This document shows, piece after piece, positions 1 to 10,275 of a DNA stretch of 64,000 nucleotides. The stretch is taken from assembly GCA_012184525.1 (NCBI GenBank), contig WOFQ01000010.1:496001-560000 (forward strand), read 5' to 3'. How positions within the stretch are numbered: position 1 is the first letter of the stretch; each line of letters starts with the position of its first letter. The translations under genes and the position numbers were made by a program. Source of the DNA: Xenoacremonium recifei (Eukaryota; Ascomycota; Sordariomycetes; Hypocreales; Nectriaceae). The notes below the pieces were generated by a model. That model did not search any database. It saw nothing but the letters and a program-made list of their open reading frames with translations, and had not been told where the DNA came from.

Positions 1-2539
1 CGTCATGCCTGCCTGGGCCGCAAAGAGCAGGTAGGACGCCTCGCCTCACTTTGCCGACCAATCAGAGCGCCCTATTCCCCCGAGGCCTTTGGGCACGCTG
101 GATTCCAACGCTTACAGAAGAAGACACGAATCAACCTGCGCTCTTGCATTTTTGGGCTTGCACGCGCCTAACCATCCGAGTCAGACATCAGTGACAACAC
201 AGAGACCGACACTTTCCACCCGCAATTTTTGTGCAATTTTTGAGCGATAGGAGAGGTGTGGAGGGGAAGAGGGGAGAAAAGGCAGCTTTCCACGGCTGCA
301 AGGCAACCGGGCTATGTCGCGATGTGGGCGCACCCAAACAGCAGCGGACAGGGCCCGAAGGAAATTCGCCAATGACAGAATGCACCTCAACGACGCTTCG
401 CTCGCTGCGCCCTGCGCCTGTTTCAAAGGAGCAATCGCATTTCAGAATTTTCACCTCCCTGGTATGGAAGAGACAAACCCCGTCTGGTCCTGTGACGACA
501 CCGACTGTTCAAGTTCCCGACCCCACACCCTCTTTGGGCTTTGGGCACCTCGACGCCTTTTCTCCTCCTTTCCAGACACACGCCTTTTCGGTAATTGCTG
601 CAACACAGTCCTGAGCCTCCTCGACGCGTTCCTCAGGGATAATTTCGGATGGGTTGTGGCTGCTTACACGCACATTGGAGAGCCGCGACCTGGGAACCCA
701 CACCACCTGAACCCGAACCTGACAAACCCTTCGCTGATGAACTGACACACTCGGTTTGCCTGATGCAGTCGCCTGCACACGCTGGCAATCGAGATGGATT
801 CTCCCGCACCCTCTGCCATCCCGAGTTCTTGTGCATTTCCTTGTCGCCGACCCCTCTTCTCTTCCGGCATGTAGCCGTCCTACCCGTCTGCCCAGACCCG
901 TACTCCGTATGTATCCTCCCGCTGAGGTTCAATCTCAATCCCGAACACGAGGAGGCCGATCGCCTTCTCTCCGTCCGAAACTGCGGCTGAGTAGATATAC
1001 TTCTGCTTGTTGAGCTGGCATTCATGCCCCAGTCTAAACGGGGATTCAATTGACAAGTGGTGTGCAACGACTTTGTCACCGCTGTGGCTTGTACGCAAGC
1101 GTTGCGCTTTATCGAGATTAAAAGATGTTGATACTGAGCCTTTCACTCTACCCTCCCTTTCGATATCAACCTAGAAACAGGGAATCATGGTCTTAAATTG
1201 AAGAGCGTGCCGTAAGGGACTGTCTACCTGGAGGCGCCATATGTTTGTGGCCGAGGATTGTTTGCTGCAACTATTGCCAGCAAACTGCGCGTCGAGGCCA
1301 AGACTCGCCATAATCCCCACCCCCCGCGGATATCTACGTCCTAGCAAATACATCGCAACTATCTTGGCGAGGCGTCTTTCCCAAGAGAGCATCACACTCT
1401 AGCATGTTTTCATGTGAGAAGTGTTAGGTCGCATTGAAACACTGAGCGCCTAGAATCGTGTTCCACTCACATATACCCCAATGACTACGGACGCCACAAT
1501 CCCCTCCGTAGACCAGTTGTCAATCCAACTGAATCACAGCATTGCGCCGGACGAAGTTTGCTACTTAGAAGATGGCTGCTTTTCAATGTTGGGCTCCCAT
1601 CAACTATAAACCTGGAGACGATGTGCTCTCTGTGCACCGAGTGCAAACTTCAACCTGTAACCTCAGAACGCCCACACGCTCACTCTGATATCAACCAACT
1701 CTTTTGCTCGTGCAAGGACCACAGCTCCCATATCAGTACGGTTTCCTTCTCGGACATGCTTTTCTAAACTGCTAACAACCTTTGACGATAGACCACTTGG
1801 CCCAGACTTTGCTGTTGCCGGTAATGTGTGACTTCGAAGAGTTCCGTTTCCTTTGCGGTCATTCTGAGGTTCGCCTTAAATCGCATTGCCACTTTATCCG
1901 CAACAATCCGGGCTACAAATGCAACAGGGTCAAAGCCTTGAAAAACACGTGGCAGCAGAATGGCCTCTGCAACGAATGCCAAATGGCTTCGAGTGCTGAG
2001 AAGATGCAAGAATAGTACAGCCACCTATTCAGCAAGTTTGTCGATTGACACTGCCTTGGGAGAAATCTGGCCCGCGGCGTCTGGCTAGCCGCATAGCTTG
2101 GACACCCGAGTTGGAACGGCAAACTAGTACTCAATCTCAAACATACGGAGACCTGGATGGGGTTCAGACAGTCTTGAAGTTCAGCCTGGTATATACTTAG
2201 CTAGCCAACTCAGCTCGACTTTGGAAATCGATTGAAGAAGAGGACGATTACGGTGAGACGCTGGATCTATAAGCTCGAGACAAAATAGGTCATTGATTGA
2301 GCCACCAGTGGGGGAAAAAGGAATACGCCGCCGTGAATGGATGCAGTAGAATGTTTCATTGACAAGATAGGTAAATGCGACTCGTTCGTCAGACTGCCAA
2401 CAGTTTTTGGTACCAAAAGGGAAGTTTGCCTAAGCATTCACAAAACTAAGCAGTGATGATGCATATGAATGAAGAAACCAACGATCGTACGTCTGTCGGT
2501 CTATAACTTGGAATGCGGCGTAGCTCGTAGCTCGGGTAG
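1..2539. other. Intergenic region, no supported gene
   Basis: Only short overlapping open frames occur on both strands. None has a recognisable domain, and none can be joined through introns into a convincing protein. A TACTCCGTA element typical of fungal intergenic DNA lies near 900. The left part may belong to a gene outside the window. Confidence 0.5.
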
Positions 2540-3281
2540 TCAATCCATGTTAGTCGCCCCTTCAACGACGCCGACAACGTTGTATCGTTTTGAGAAGAAA
2601 GTAATCCAATCGTTCAAAACACCCTTCTCCTTGTCGTCCAAGTCTTGCCATTCCGGGCTGACATCCTCGGCCTTCGTGGATGTCTTTCCCAAAGCCCTAG
2701 ACGCGTCTTTGCCGGCGAACACTACATCGACGTATGAGACAATCATTCAACAATTGGCATTCATTAAAATCGTACCGTTATATGAGCCTCCAGGCTGATA
2801 GGCCTTGTTGCCAGTCACATCATAAACCTTGCCCTAAGTTTCCCAGGAGGTTAGCCTTATCCGAGCAGAGGGCAACACCTCGCTCATGCACTGAGGGTTG
2901 TCATGGGATTATGGATGCGCAGGAGCAAAGAGTATTGAGACGAACCTTTATGGCCACATAGCATTTCTGTCCGTCAGCTCCTACGTACAAATTAGTGTAT
3001 GCTTGTTGAGACCATCGGCTTTGTCGAGCAGTAAGACAGAGAGGTCCTTCACGCCCGCAAGCCTTCCACAGAAAGCTTAGTGCGAATGAAGAGACTTCAA
3101 TAAACAAGTGTCTACTGCATTGGCGTGACAACAAGTCCCCCATGTCGGAGGTGGAAGGGCGAGAAGCGGGAACGAAGAGCATGTGCATACCGTTAGCTTT
3201 TGCGAGCTCTTCGACGGAGATGGGGTCATCTTTCGGAGGAGCCAGACTGACGGGCGTTTTAGGCTCGAACTTCCCACTCAT
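2540..3281 (-). CDS. DAP1: DAP1-like cytochrome b5-fold haem-binding protein (MAPR family)
   Basis: Four exons, read on the minus strand: 3281-3191, 2980-2946, 2833-2776 and 2721-2540. Joining them gives a 121-residue protein. The joined sequence has the membrane-associated progesterone receptor (MAPR) signature: GKVYDVTG, then YQPGGSYN, then VFAGKDASRAL, with the tyrosines that coordinate haem in this family. In yeast and animals, DAP1/PGRMC proteins bind haem and support sterol-pathway P450s such as Erg11/Cyp51. No N-terminal membrane helix is visible; the protein starts MSGKFEPKTP, so it is a short, soluble-looking form. All three introns are GT-AG. It is transcribed divergently from the NOP13-like gene, with about 300 bp between the start codons. 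The family call is firm; sterol function is inferred from the family. Confidence 0.9.
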
Positions 3282-3584
3282 TTTGGCAGCGATATCGAGA
3301 GGCTAGATTTGTCGTGGTATATGGTAATGAGAAAGGTAAGCTTAATGCTGGTATAGAATAGTCACAAGTTCGAGGTGAGGTCAACTTGGAGTCTTTGATC
3401 TTCCTCGGCTTGGCTAACCCCACCTTGGCCCTCAGTGATGGAGCCCCACTAGCCGTAGCGTTTACTGGGGAATCTCGGCTTTCGTTATCGCTTATCGCTT
3501 ATCGCTATGGACTGGCAGAAAATTTCTGGGAACTTTGGCACTGAGAGAACGGACCTATTCATTCTGACCATACGGACGAACAAA
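3282..3584. promoter_or_regulatory. Shared divergent promoter region
   Basis: About 300 bp separate the start codons of the DAP1-like gene (minus) and the NOP13-like gene (plus), so both promoters must lie here. A short direct repeat, cgcttatcgcttatcgct, occurs at about 3488-3506. No TATA box is evident. Confidence 0.5.
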
Positions 3585-4781
3585 ATGGCAACCGAAGAAC
3601 AGACGATCGCAGACAGCGATCCCCGACAGGGATCCGCGGAGCCTACGGGCCCTTCAAAACGAAAGGCGGAACTCGAGGAGATCGAAGTCGACGTTTCGGC
3701 TCCTGAGCCACCATCCAAGCGAGCCCGTCGTGCACTGAAGAAGGGCAAGCCGCTGCCCGCCAAACCCGACAGCGATGACGAGAAGAGCGGACGAACGAAC
3801 AACGAAAAGAAAGGCAAGGTCCGGTCAGAACATAGTGTTTGGATTGGCAACCTTCCTTTCACGATCACACCTGTTGAATTGCGCAAATGGCTGGTCGACA
3901 ATTCTGGTGAAGTCATCTCAGACGACAAGATCACCCGAGTGAAGCTGCCTACATCCAAAGATCCTCGCCGGGATAAGAGCGTCAAAGCTCCGAACAAGGG
4001 CTTTGCGTATGTCGACTTCACAGACATAAGCGGCAAGGTTGCGGCCATCGCGCTTTCGGAAAACGATTTGCAAGGCCGGAAACTCCTTATCAAGGATGCG
4101 TCATCGTTTGAAGGTCGACCGGAGAAGGCGCCTGAACCCGAGCCCGTCGGTTCTGCAGAAGGCAAGACTGAGCGGAAAGCAGAGTCGAAGCAAGACGCCA
4201 ATGCTAGCCGGAAAGTGTTCGTCGGGAACATGAGTTTCAAGACAACGGAAGAAGATTTAAGACGCCAATTCGAGAAATGCGGCGAGATTGAATGGGTTAA
4301 GATTGCTACATTCGAGGATACAGGCAACTGCAAGGGTTTCGGCTGGGTGAAGTTCAAGGAGCCCGAAGCTGCTACGTGGGCAGTCAAAGGCTTTGTCAAA
4401 ATCAAGGAGGAGATCGAGACAGAGGAGGACTTCAAAGCCGGAGAGGATGAGGACGCAGACGAAACTCCTAAACAAAAGCAGTTCAAGACGAGGAAGTGGT
4501 GGGTTAACCGGCTACTGGGACGTGAGCTCAAACTCGAGCTCGCCGAAGATGACCAAACCCGGTACAAGAAACGATTTGGCAAGGATGCCTCGAAGATGGA
4601 CAATGGGCGGAGACCACAACGGCGGGATAGGGGAGGTGACAGAGCTAGTGGAAATGAGGAGACCTCTTCAGCCCCGGCGGGCGCCAAACAAGATTCAGCC
4701 AAGGGCGATACTGATCTCCAAGTTGCGAGGTTGACGGGTGCGGTGGTGCAGCATACTGGCACCAAGGTAACATTCGACTAG
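3585..4781 (+). CDS. NOP13: NOP13-like nucleolar protein with two RRM domains
   Basis: Single-exon gene of 398 residues. The frame stays open upstream to an ATG at 3507, but those 26 residues are atypical. The ATG at 3585 (MATEEQTIAD) precedes the normal acidic/basic linker and is preferred. Two RNA recognition motifs are clear. In RRM1, RNP2 is VWIGNLPF and RNP1 is KGFAYVDF. In RRM2, RNP2 is VFVGNMSF and RNP1 is KGFGWVKF. The segment after RRM2 (RKWWVNRLLGRELKLELAED) is characteristic of the Nop13 group, which sits in nucleolar pre-ribosomal particles. The C-terminus is Arg/Gly-rich, as in other nucleolar proteins. The N-terminal 80 residues are Lys/Glu-rich with a likely nuclear localisation signal (KRARRALKKGK). 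Role in ribosome assembly is inferred from the family. Confidence 0.85.
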   Translation: MATEEQTIADSDPRQGSAEPTGPSKRKAELEEIEVDVSAPEPPSKRARRALKKGKPLPAKPDSDDEKSGRTNNEKKGKVRSEHSVWIGNLPFTITPVELRKWLVDNSGEVISDDKITRVKLPTSKDPRRDKSVKAPNKGFAYVDFTDISGKVAAIALSENDLQGRKLLIKDASSFEGRPEKAPEPEPVGSAEGKTERKAESKQDANASRKVFVGNMSFKTTEEDLRRQFEKCGEIEWVKIATFEDTGNCKGFGWVKFKEPEAATWAVKGFVKIKEEIETEEDFKAGEDEDADETPKQKQFKTRKWWVNRLLGRELKLELAEDDQTRYKKRFGKDASKMDNGRRPQRRDRGGDRASGNEETSSAPAGAKQDSAKGDTDLQVARLTGAVVQHTGTKVTFD

Positions 4782-4988
4782 CGAGCCAAATATACGCTGA
4801 GATACCCTCAAAAGTTCAATTCCAACCAATCGTATAAGCTGTCTCGGGCAGACGGAGAATATCGACCCCCTCCTTTGATCACCCATCCCCTTCCCCGCAT
4901 CAACTCTGAGGCGTGACTCGAGAACGAGCCTTTCATGACTTCTTTCCTATCCATGAAAACTATCTTGCAGACAACGAAATAATTCCAG

Positions 4989-5826
4989 ATGTATCCATCC
5001 CAAGTATCCTTTACTCTAGACACGATCTGTCCGTGGTAAGCAGCGAGTTCAAAGCTTGGGAGGTTTCGTTCGTTCTTGCATGAGGATTGGGTCGCCGGCA
5101 CCCCCGAGAATGCACAGGAACCGCATAAGACTTGGATGCTGATGAGAATGTCGTAGGACATGCATAGCAAAGAAACGGCAAGCCAAAGTATGCTTTCCCC
5201 TGTCATCGCCTACTAACCTCCCCAGCCTTGATCAAGCTTTGTCAGAAGTTAGACTCAAGAGCCCTCAAGTTGAATTCACCCTTCACTTTGAACCCTACCA
5301 ACTCGACCCAGACTTCCCTGAGGCTGTCGAAAAACAGTCTTGGGCATTACACCATAAGCACAATGACAATCCAGCCGCACAAAGTCTCTTTCAAGCGCAT
5401 ATGCGCTCCCTCGGCGAGCCCGCCGGCATCAACTTCAATTTTGACGGCCAGACAGGAAACACCTTCCAGGCCCATCGTATAATTCAGTACTTCCAAGAGG
5501 AGAAGGGCCCGGAAACAGCGAACAAGCTTGTCGACGCTCTCTATCGTCGATTTTTTGAAGAGGCTTGTCACCCTGCTGCAGATGAAACGCTTATTGAGGC
5601 ATGCGTAGAAGCTGGTATCAGCACCGAAGAAGCACAAAGCGTAGTCAAAGACCGCTCGAAAGGTGAGAGGCAAGTCAAAGAGAGAATTCGGAGTGTTAGC
5701 ATGGACGTCGATGCTGTCCCAGTAGTGGTCATCGAAGGGAAACGAAGGGATTTGACTCTGACGGGGGCGAAGGAGGTCGCGCAGTACATCAAGGCAATGG
5801 AGATAATCATCAAGGAATCGTGCTAA
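4989..5826 (+). CDS. DsbA/FrnE-like thioredoxin-fold oxidoreductase with split CxxC motif
   Basis: Modelled as exons 4989-5035, 5157-5177 (21 nt) and 5226-5826, giving 222 residues. Exon 3 encodes most of a FrnE-type DSBA domain: the inserted helical region, then DAVPVVVIEGKR with the cis-Pro loop and LTLTGAKE near the C-terminus. Exon 1 gives MYPSQVSFTLDTICPW, the usual first strand ending at the active site. The second cysteine (CIAKKR) lies on the 21-nt exon. The strong donor GTAAGC at 5036 reads CPWTC, one residue longer than CxxC. The weaker in-frame donor GTGGTA at 5033 reads CPTC, a normal CxxC. Intron 2 appears to use a GC donor (GCAAGC at 5178) with a perfect TACTAAC branch site and CCCAG acceptor. 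The fold is confident; the exact active-site splice and the substrate are not. Confidence 0.7.
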
Positions 5827-6016
5827 ATTGTAGTCCTAAAGGAGAAAGACTAGAAATCGATCGCAAGAACCCGTCATAATGTATTTACACATCCTCCCCA
5901 GGCTAAGAAAGAGAAGTACATGAACACAAAAAAAAAAAAAGCATGATGTCGTATCATCATATGTCATTACAAGTCATAAAAGCCATCCCACATCATCATG
6001 ACCAAGATTTCAGTCC

Positions 6017-7996
6017 TCACGACCGACTGAACATCAGAGGAACAAGAACACTTCGGCTCTCTAAGCCTCTCCGGTCTTCCATCACCATCCCAGGACCGAA
6101 AGCAGTCGAGAGATCCCTATGCGCCAGCAGACGACAAGCACTTGCCTCCACGAAACGCGATTTCTTCTGGCAAAACTCTCGACTGAGTTTAGATAAGACA
6201 GCCTCCTTTGCCTTTTGTAGCGCATTTGTGCGCGCCGCAGCGTCTTCAGCGAGCAGTCGGTGCGCTTCTTCCATTTCAATGTTGCGCTGAACGGAAGAGA
6301 TTCCATCATCAAGAGGAGGCAATGCCTTGGTTGCAGGATCATAGACTGTCGGCTGGAGCAGGACAGGTCGCGGGTCGGCGTCCAAGATGGGCGCGGAAAT
6401 GATTTGGTTGGGAATAGGTGTTGAAGGTCGCAAGATGTCAGACTCAATGGATGGTTTGAGGCGCGGCCGTGAGGGCTTGTGACGATGGCGACGGGGTGAG
6501 GAGTGCTGTGATGAGGGCGAACGTTGACTTGAAGGAGAGGGTACATTGGGTTTCTCTTCTTCGTCGTTTTGGTGTTTTCTGCGCCGGCGGCGAGACCGCT
6601 TCCTAAGTTTGGTGGTATAGCTCGTGCCGACCTCGCTGGGAGCAACCGTGGTAGGAGCAATAGTGGTTGTCTCTGCAAGGCTCTCAATGACCTCACGCTC
6701 CTCATCACTGAATCCGAAGCTGCCCAGATCCATATCCAGAAGTTCTCGACTCGCGGCAGCGACTGCAGCACTGGGAGTTGGAAGGTCCTCCGAGTCAAGA
6801 CTAGTGACGAAGCTGACTTCAGACTCTGCATTCAAGCTGCTCCTCGACCAAGCTTCATCGTCATCGAGAGGAGCCAATGCTTCTTCCCAATCGCCATTGT
6901 TGGTAAGGGCTACGCTTGCAAAGTCAAATTCCTTGACGGTTTGCCGATGAGAGACTATGAGCCGCTTCAATTGGGCAGTGTTCATAGTTGCATTCCGAAT
7001 CTGGAGCATCCGAAGTTGAGGAAAGTGGATTGGTTCACGACCAGGCCGGGTTGGCAATGGCGACATGGGCGAAGTGACTTCGTGAAACAGTTTCTTCGAG
7101 TTGCGGGGAGCTGAGAAAAGGGGGTCGGCATTGAGGGCAACGGGACAGGGTCCCTTGCAGCCGAGCCATGTGAAGGAGAACTTCTCCAACTGGGGTGCAA
7201 AGGAGCGAATATAGTCGTCTATGATCTTCAGATGGTCCAAGCCCGGGGAAGACCCATAGAAGTCCCATGCCTCGCATGATATGTATAGCTTCTTGACTTG
7301 TTTCCATCGCCGGGATGCTGAAGGGACGCAACCAAAGCCGGGGATGTGACGCAGATAATTGAAGGCGGATGGATGAAGTGACGAGAGTGAAAGCTTGGTA
7401 AGCTTGGGCAAATTTGCGCGTTCGATGGATATCCGCAAGCTTATGAGTGCATAGTCGACAATGTCTCTCCTATATCGTTCGCGAGGGTCTTGTCCGGGGC
7501 AACGAATTGTCAGGTGTCGGAGATTCGGAATGAACTTCATGGCGTTGATGAAGCTCGGGACGTTCGTGGCCGAGTGAAACAGCGGCGGATATTGCTGGGT
7601 TAGGATCTCACCCAGCTCCGTGTTGGCGTACTTTGGCCTCGTGAGAACAGAGCTCATGCTGGTATGGGGGGTATACAAGAAGCATATTTCGTTGCCCGAG
7701 AGGGGATGTATAAGGGGGGGCAGGAAGGTAGATTCGGAGTGTGGGAAATAAAAGGTGAGATGTTCAATGTGATGGCCAATTCGAGACAGTGCATTGACTC
7801 TATGGGCCTTTGTAAAGGTGCTGGCGTTGAAAGAGATTTGCACTCGGGTGAAGAGTCTCTTGGTCAAGAGGTTGCAGCATGCTGATGAGGCCTGTCGGAG
7901 AGCACAGATATCTGACGTTGAGAGGTACGGGAAGAGATGATCTTTGATATGATCACTCCTCAAGAGAGCGACAAGAAGCTGTTCTGAGGACGCCAT
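6017..7996 (-). CDS. F-box protein with leucine-rich middle and coiled-coil tail
   Basis: Single-exon gene of 659 residues. Residues about 15-50 (DHLFPYLSTSDICALRQASS) match the F-box pattern that binds Skp1 in SCF ubiquitin ligases. Residues about 70-370 carry repeated hydrophobic segments of leucine-rich-repeat type (NLRHLTIRCPG, KLTKLSLSSL, QLEKFSFTWL, QLRMLQIRNA), the usual substrate-recognition part. The segment after residue 430 is low-complexity, including a run KRSRRRRRKH that could be a nuclear localisation signal. The tail, about 575-630, is an Ala/Glu/Lys-rich helix. The gene is convergent with the DsbA-like gene, 190 bp away, with a 12-nt A run between them at about 5930. The substrate cannot be predicted. 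The F-box assignment rests on pattern alone. Confidence 0.7.
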   Translation of the reverse strand: MASSEQLLVALLRSDHIKDHLFPYLSTSDICALRQASSACCNLLTKRLFTRVQISFNASTFTKAHRVNALSRIGHHIEHLTFYFPHSESTFLPPLIHPLSGNEICFLYTPHTSMSSVLTRPKYANTELGEILTQQYPPLFHSATNVPSFINAMKFIPNLRHLTIRCPGQDPRERYRRDIVDYALISLRISIERANLPKLTKLSLSSLHPSAFNYLRHIPGFGCVPSASRRWKQVKKLYISCEAWDFYGSSPGLDHLKIIDDYIRSFAPQLEKFSFTWLGCKGPCPVALNADPLFSAPRNSKKLFHEVTSPMSPLPTRPGREPIHFPQLRMLQIRNATMNTAQLKRLIVSHRQTVKEFDFASVALTNNGDWEEALAPLDDDEAWSRSSLNAESEVSFVTSLDSEDLPTPSAAVAAASRELLDMDLGSFGFSDEEREVIESLAETTTIAPTTVAPSEVGTSYTTKLRKRSRRRRRKHQNDEEEKPNVPSPSSQRSPSSQHSSPRRHRHKPSRPRLKPSIESDILRPSTPIPNQIISAPILDADPRPVLLQPTVYDPATKALPPLDDGISSVQRNIEMEEAHRLLAEDAAARTNALQKAKEAVLSKLSREFCQKKSRFVEASACRLLAHRDLSTAFGPGMVMEDRRGLESRSVLVPLMFSRS

Positions 7997-9153
7997 TTCT
8001 GTCGCATGTCGTGAGGATCAGGTGATGCAGTTGTGTGTAATGATACCGGGCTGAGATGGTCTTAATGTCCAAGCCCAGTCCGTCGAGATGAGATAAAGGT
8101 GTGAAGAGTAGGATTTGGTTGAAAGATTTACTATGAGTCACGGACGAAAAGGTATAATTGAGCAAGATGTCGTGCTGATTGTGCTGGCGGCGGTAGCGTT
8201 GTTGGTGTTGGCGATGGGAGTAATAAGAGCGGTCAAGAGTACAACGCACAAAACGCAACCCGCCTCTTCAAAAGCCGAGCCTATTCAAAGACAAGTCAAA
8301 TAAGATAGGAAGGATGAGGATGCCAACTCGAGGCTACGAAAGATTGAGGACGCAAAAACGAGGCCGCCACGAGGGGCCCGGGCCCTGTCCTGTAAGATAT
8401 ATCTCTCGCATGATGCCTCGCCTGCAGTCCAACTCGCTCGCCACTCCCGTCCAGCCACCATCTCTTCGGCCTCGCAGCGCGCGCCCCCTTGGAAAGAATG
8501 CGCCTCGAGCGACTCCGTCGTCCTGCATAGCGCGGGTTGAGGCTAGCCGTTGCATTGCATCGCCAAGTTGCAGCAGCGGCCGCAATCGAGTGGCTCTGAG
8601 TGACTCAGAAGAGGCGGGGAGAGGGGGGGCAGGCTCGGAGCGCTGCATATCTCTTCTCCGCCCGCAGCGTGGAAGCGAGGGCATCGCCAAGGGCCGGCGA
8701 CGAGTGGCCGTCCTGCTTCGGTGTCGCGGCAACGCGTTTGTGCCTGTGCCTCCGCCAGCACCGCGCCGGGCCTCCTCGTTGGTCCGGGACGACTGCATCG
8801 TGCATGGCACCGCGTGCCTGGTGATGGAGCCATCTCGACTCCACGACAGGGGTCTTGAGGACTCAGAATTGGTCCGTCTCAACGCCTGCAGTTCGACGTC
8901 CAGTCGGGAGACCTGCAGCGGGCCTTTCTCCTGCGCCTCGAGGCCTCCCCGACTCGAGCTTCTTGCCTTCCAAGGAGCCGCACCCCTGCTCGTTTCCTCG
9001 GCGGGCGGGGAGAGGATCGTCACGTCGCATTGGCATCGCGGGGGTCTGCCCACCCAACCAACGCATCTTCGTGCAGATGGCGACGGGCCAATCAGTGCGA
9101 GGCCTGGCGACGCGACAGACGCGCAACGTGGACGGCCGGAGAGCCTCAGCCGC

Positions 9154-9174
9154 GACTCCAGACTCCAGACTCCA
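9154..9174. repeat. Three tandem copies of gactcca
   Basis: Three perfect head-to-tail copies of the heptamer gactcca in GC-rich non-coding DNA. Probably a small slippage-prone microsatellite. Confidence 0.8.
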
Positions 9175-9389
9175 GGCGCGCAGCCCCCGTGGACCGTCGG
9201 GATGTCTGCCACAACAGCGAGGTGGGATAAGTACAGGGCTCATCGACTTCATGCCCCGGGGACCAGGTGCGTTTGTCGGGAGGCATGTGTCGGCTCGTGC
9301 GTGTATTGCAGAAGATGAGGCCCGGCGAGACCCCAGCGGATCGCAGGACAGCGTGTAGGTTCTGAATAGGCTGCCTCCCTTGTCCACCA

Positions 9390-9424
9390 AGGTAGGTACT
9401 CCGTACAGTACAGAGTATGTACCT
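9390..9424. repeat. Imperfect 17-1-17 palindrome containing TACTCCGTAC
   Basis: Left arm aggtaggtactccgtac and right arm gtacagagtatgtacct are inverted copies matching at 14 of 17 positions, separated by a single base. Similar TACTCCGTA elements occur elsewhere in the window, for example near 900. The function is unknown. Confidence 0.75.
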
Positions 9425-10275
9425 GCTCCGTCCGTAACGGAAGTCACGACGCGACCTCGTCCCGTCCCGTCAACAGCCCAGAAACGGGTGAGAGCCCCCC
9501 AACCTAAAACTGCCTTTCCGTTAAGCTTCTTCGTCCCATCTCCACCCCACCCTCCCTAGCAGGGCGCGACGAATCCTCACTCACTTCCCCCATCCCCGTC
9601 GATGATCTTCGAAACATTTTGTTTCTCGTGCCGAAACATGGCGTGTCATCCGCTGCTTGCCGGTTGCAAATCCCGTGGTCATCCTTCAACAACAGCCCAG
9701 ATCCACTGACAGCTCTCCCCGGTCGTGTTCCCCCCCCTCCTGGAGAAGGCCGTTTCTGCCCGTTTCCTCGACAGCCACCCGTCAGTGAGCAGGTGACTGT
9801 TTCTGTTGGGGCTGTATATTTGAATCCATTGTGTAGCCCACCTACCACTAAGTTCTTAGGCAGAATCTCATACGGTAGGGCGGGCGCTTCGTCTCATCTA
9901 TATCTTGTACGTATCTCTCGAGATTGAACCCCTGGAGGCGTGTCTACGTCTGGGATGAACCGGGAGACTACATGTCATGACATTAGAGGCTCAATCTTAT
10001 ACTGTAACAGCTATTTCTGTGAGAACACTCAAGTCGCTAAAACGACGAATGGCCTATAATCTACATCTTTACATACAAGTCTCGACATCAACCCCTTCTG
10101 TACCTGCCAGGTTTTGCGGCTAGCTTCTGGACCAGTCTGCCTCGTCAATGCACTGAGCCGAGCCTATCCCCGACAAGGGCTGCTGGCCTTCACTACCTCA
10201 TCCACACACCGAATTGAGTTTCTCTGCAGCCGCGATATGCCGCCAAAAACCTTCATCGCCAACCATTCCCTAGCC

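Larger units (their letters stand above)
7997..10275. other. GC-rich intergenic region, no supported gene
   Basis: This 2.3-kb stretch is GC-rich and therefore poor in stop codons. It holds long open frames on both strands over the same bases (about 8314-9318 plus, 8334-9212 minus). Their Arg/Pro/Ser-rich translations match no family I know, so I treat them as chance. It contains the promoter of the F-box gene, a heptamer repeat, and an imperfect palindrome, the last two listed separately. Confidence 0.5.

Noticed and set aside
3507..3584. Upstream ATG extending the NOP13-like protein by 26 residues
   Set aside because: The extra residues are atypical of the family, and the Met at 3585 begins the usual N-terminus.
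8314..9318. Long open frames of 334 (plus) and 292 (minus) codons over the same GC-rich DNA
   Set aside because: Both strands are open because stop codons are rare in GC-rich DNA. Neither translation shows a domain.
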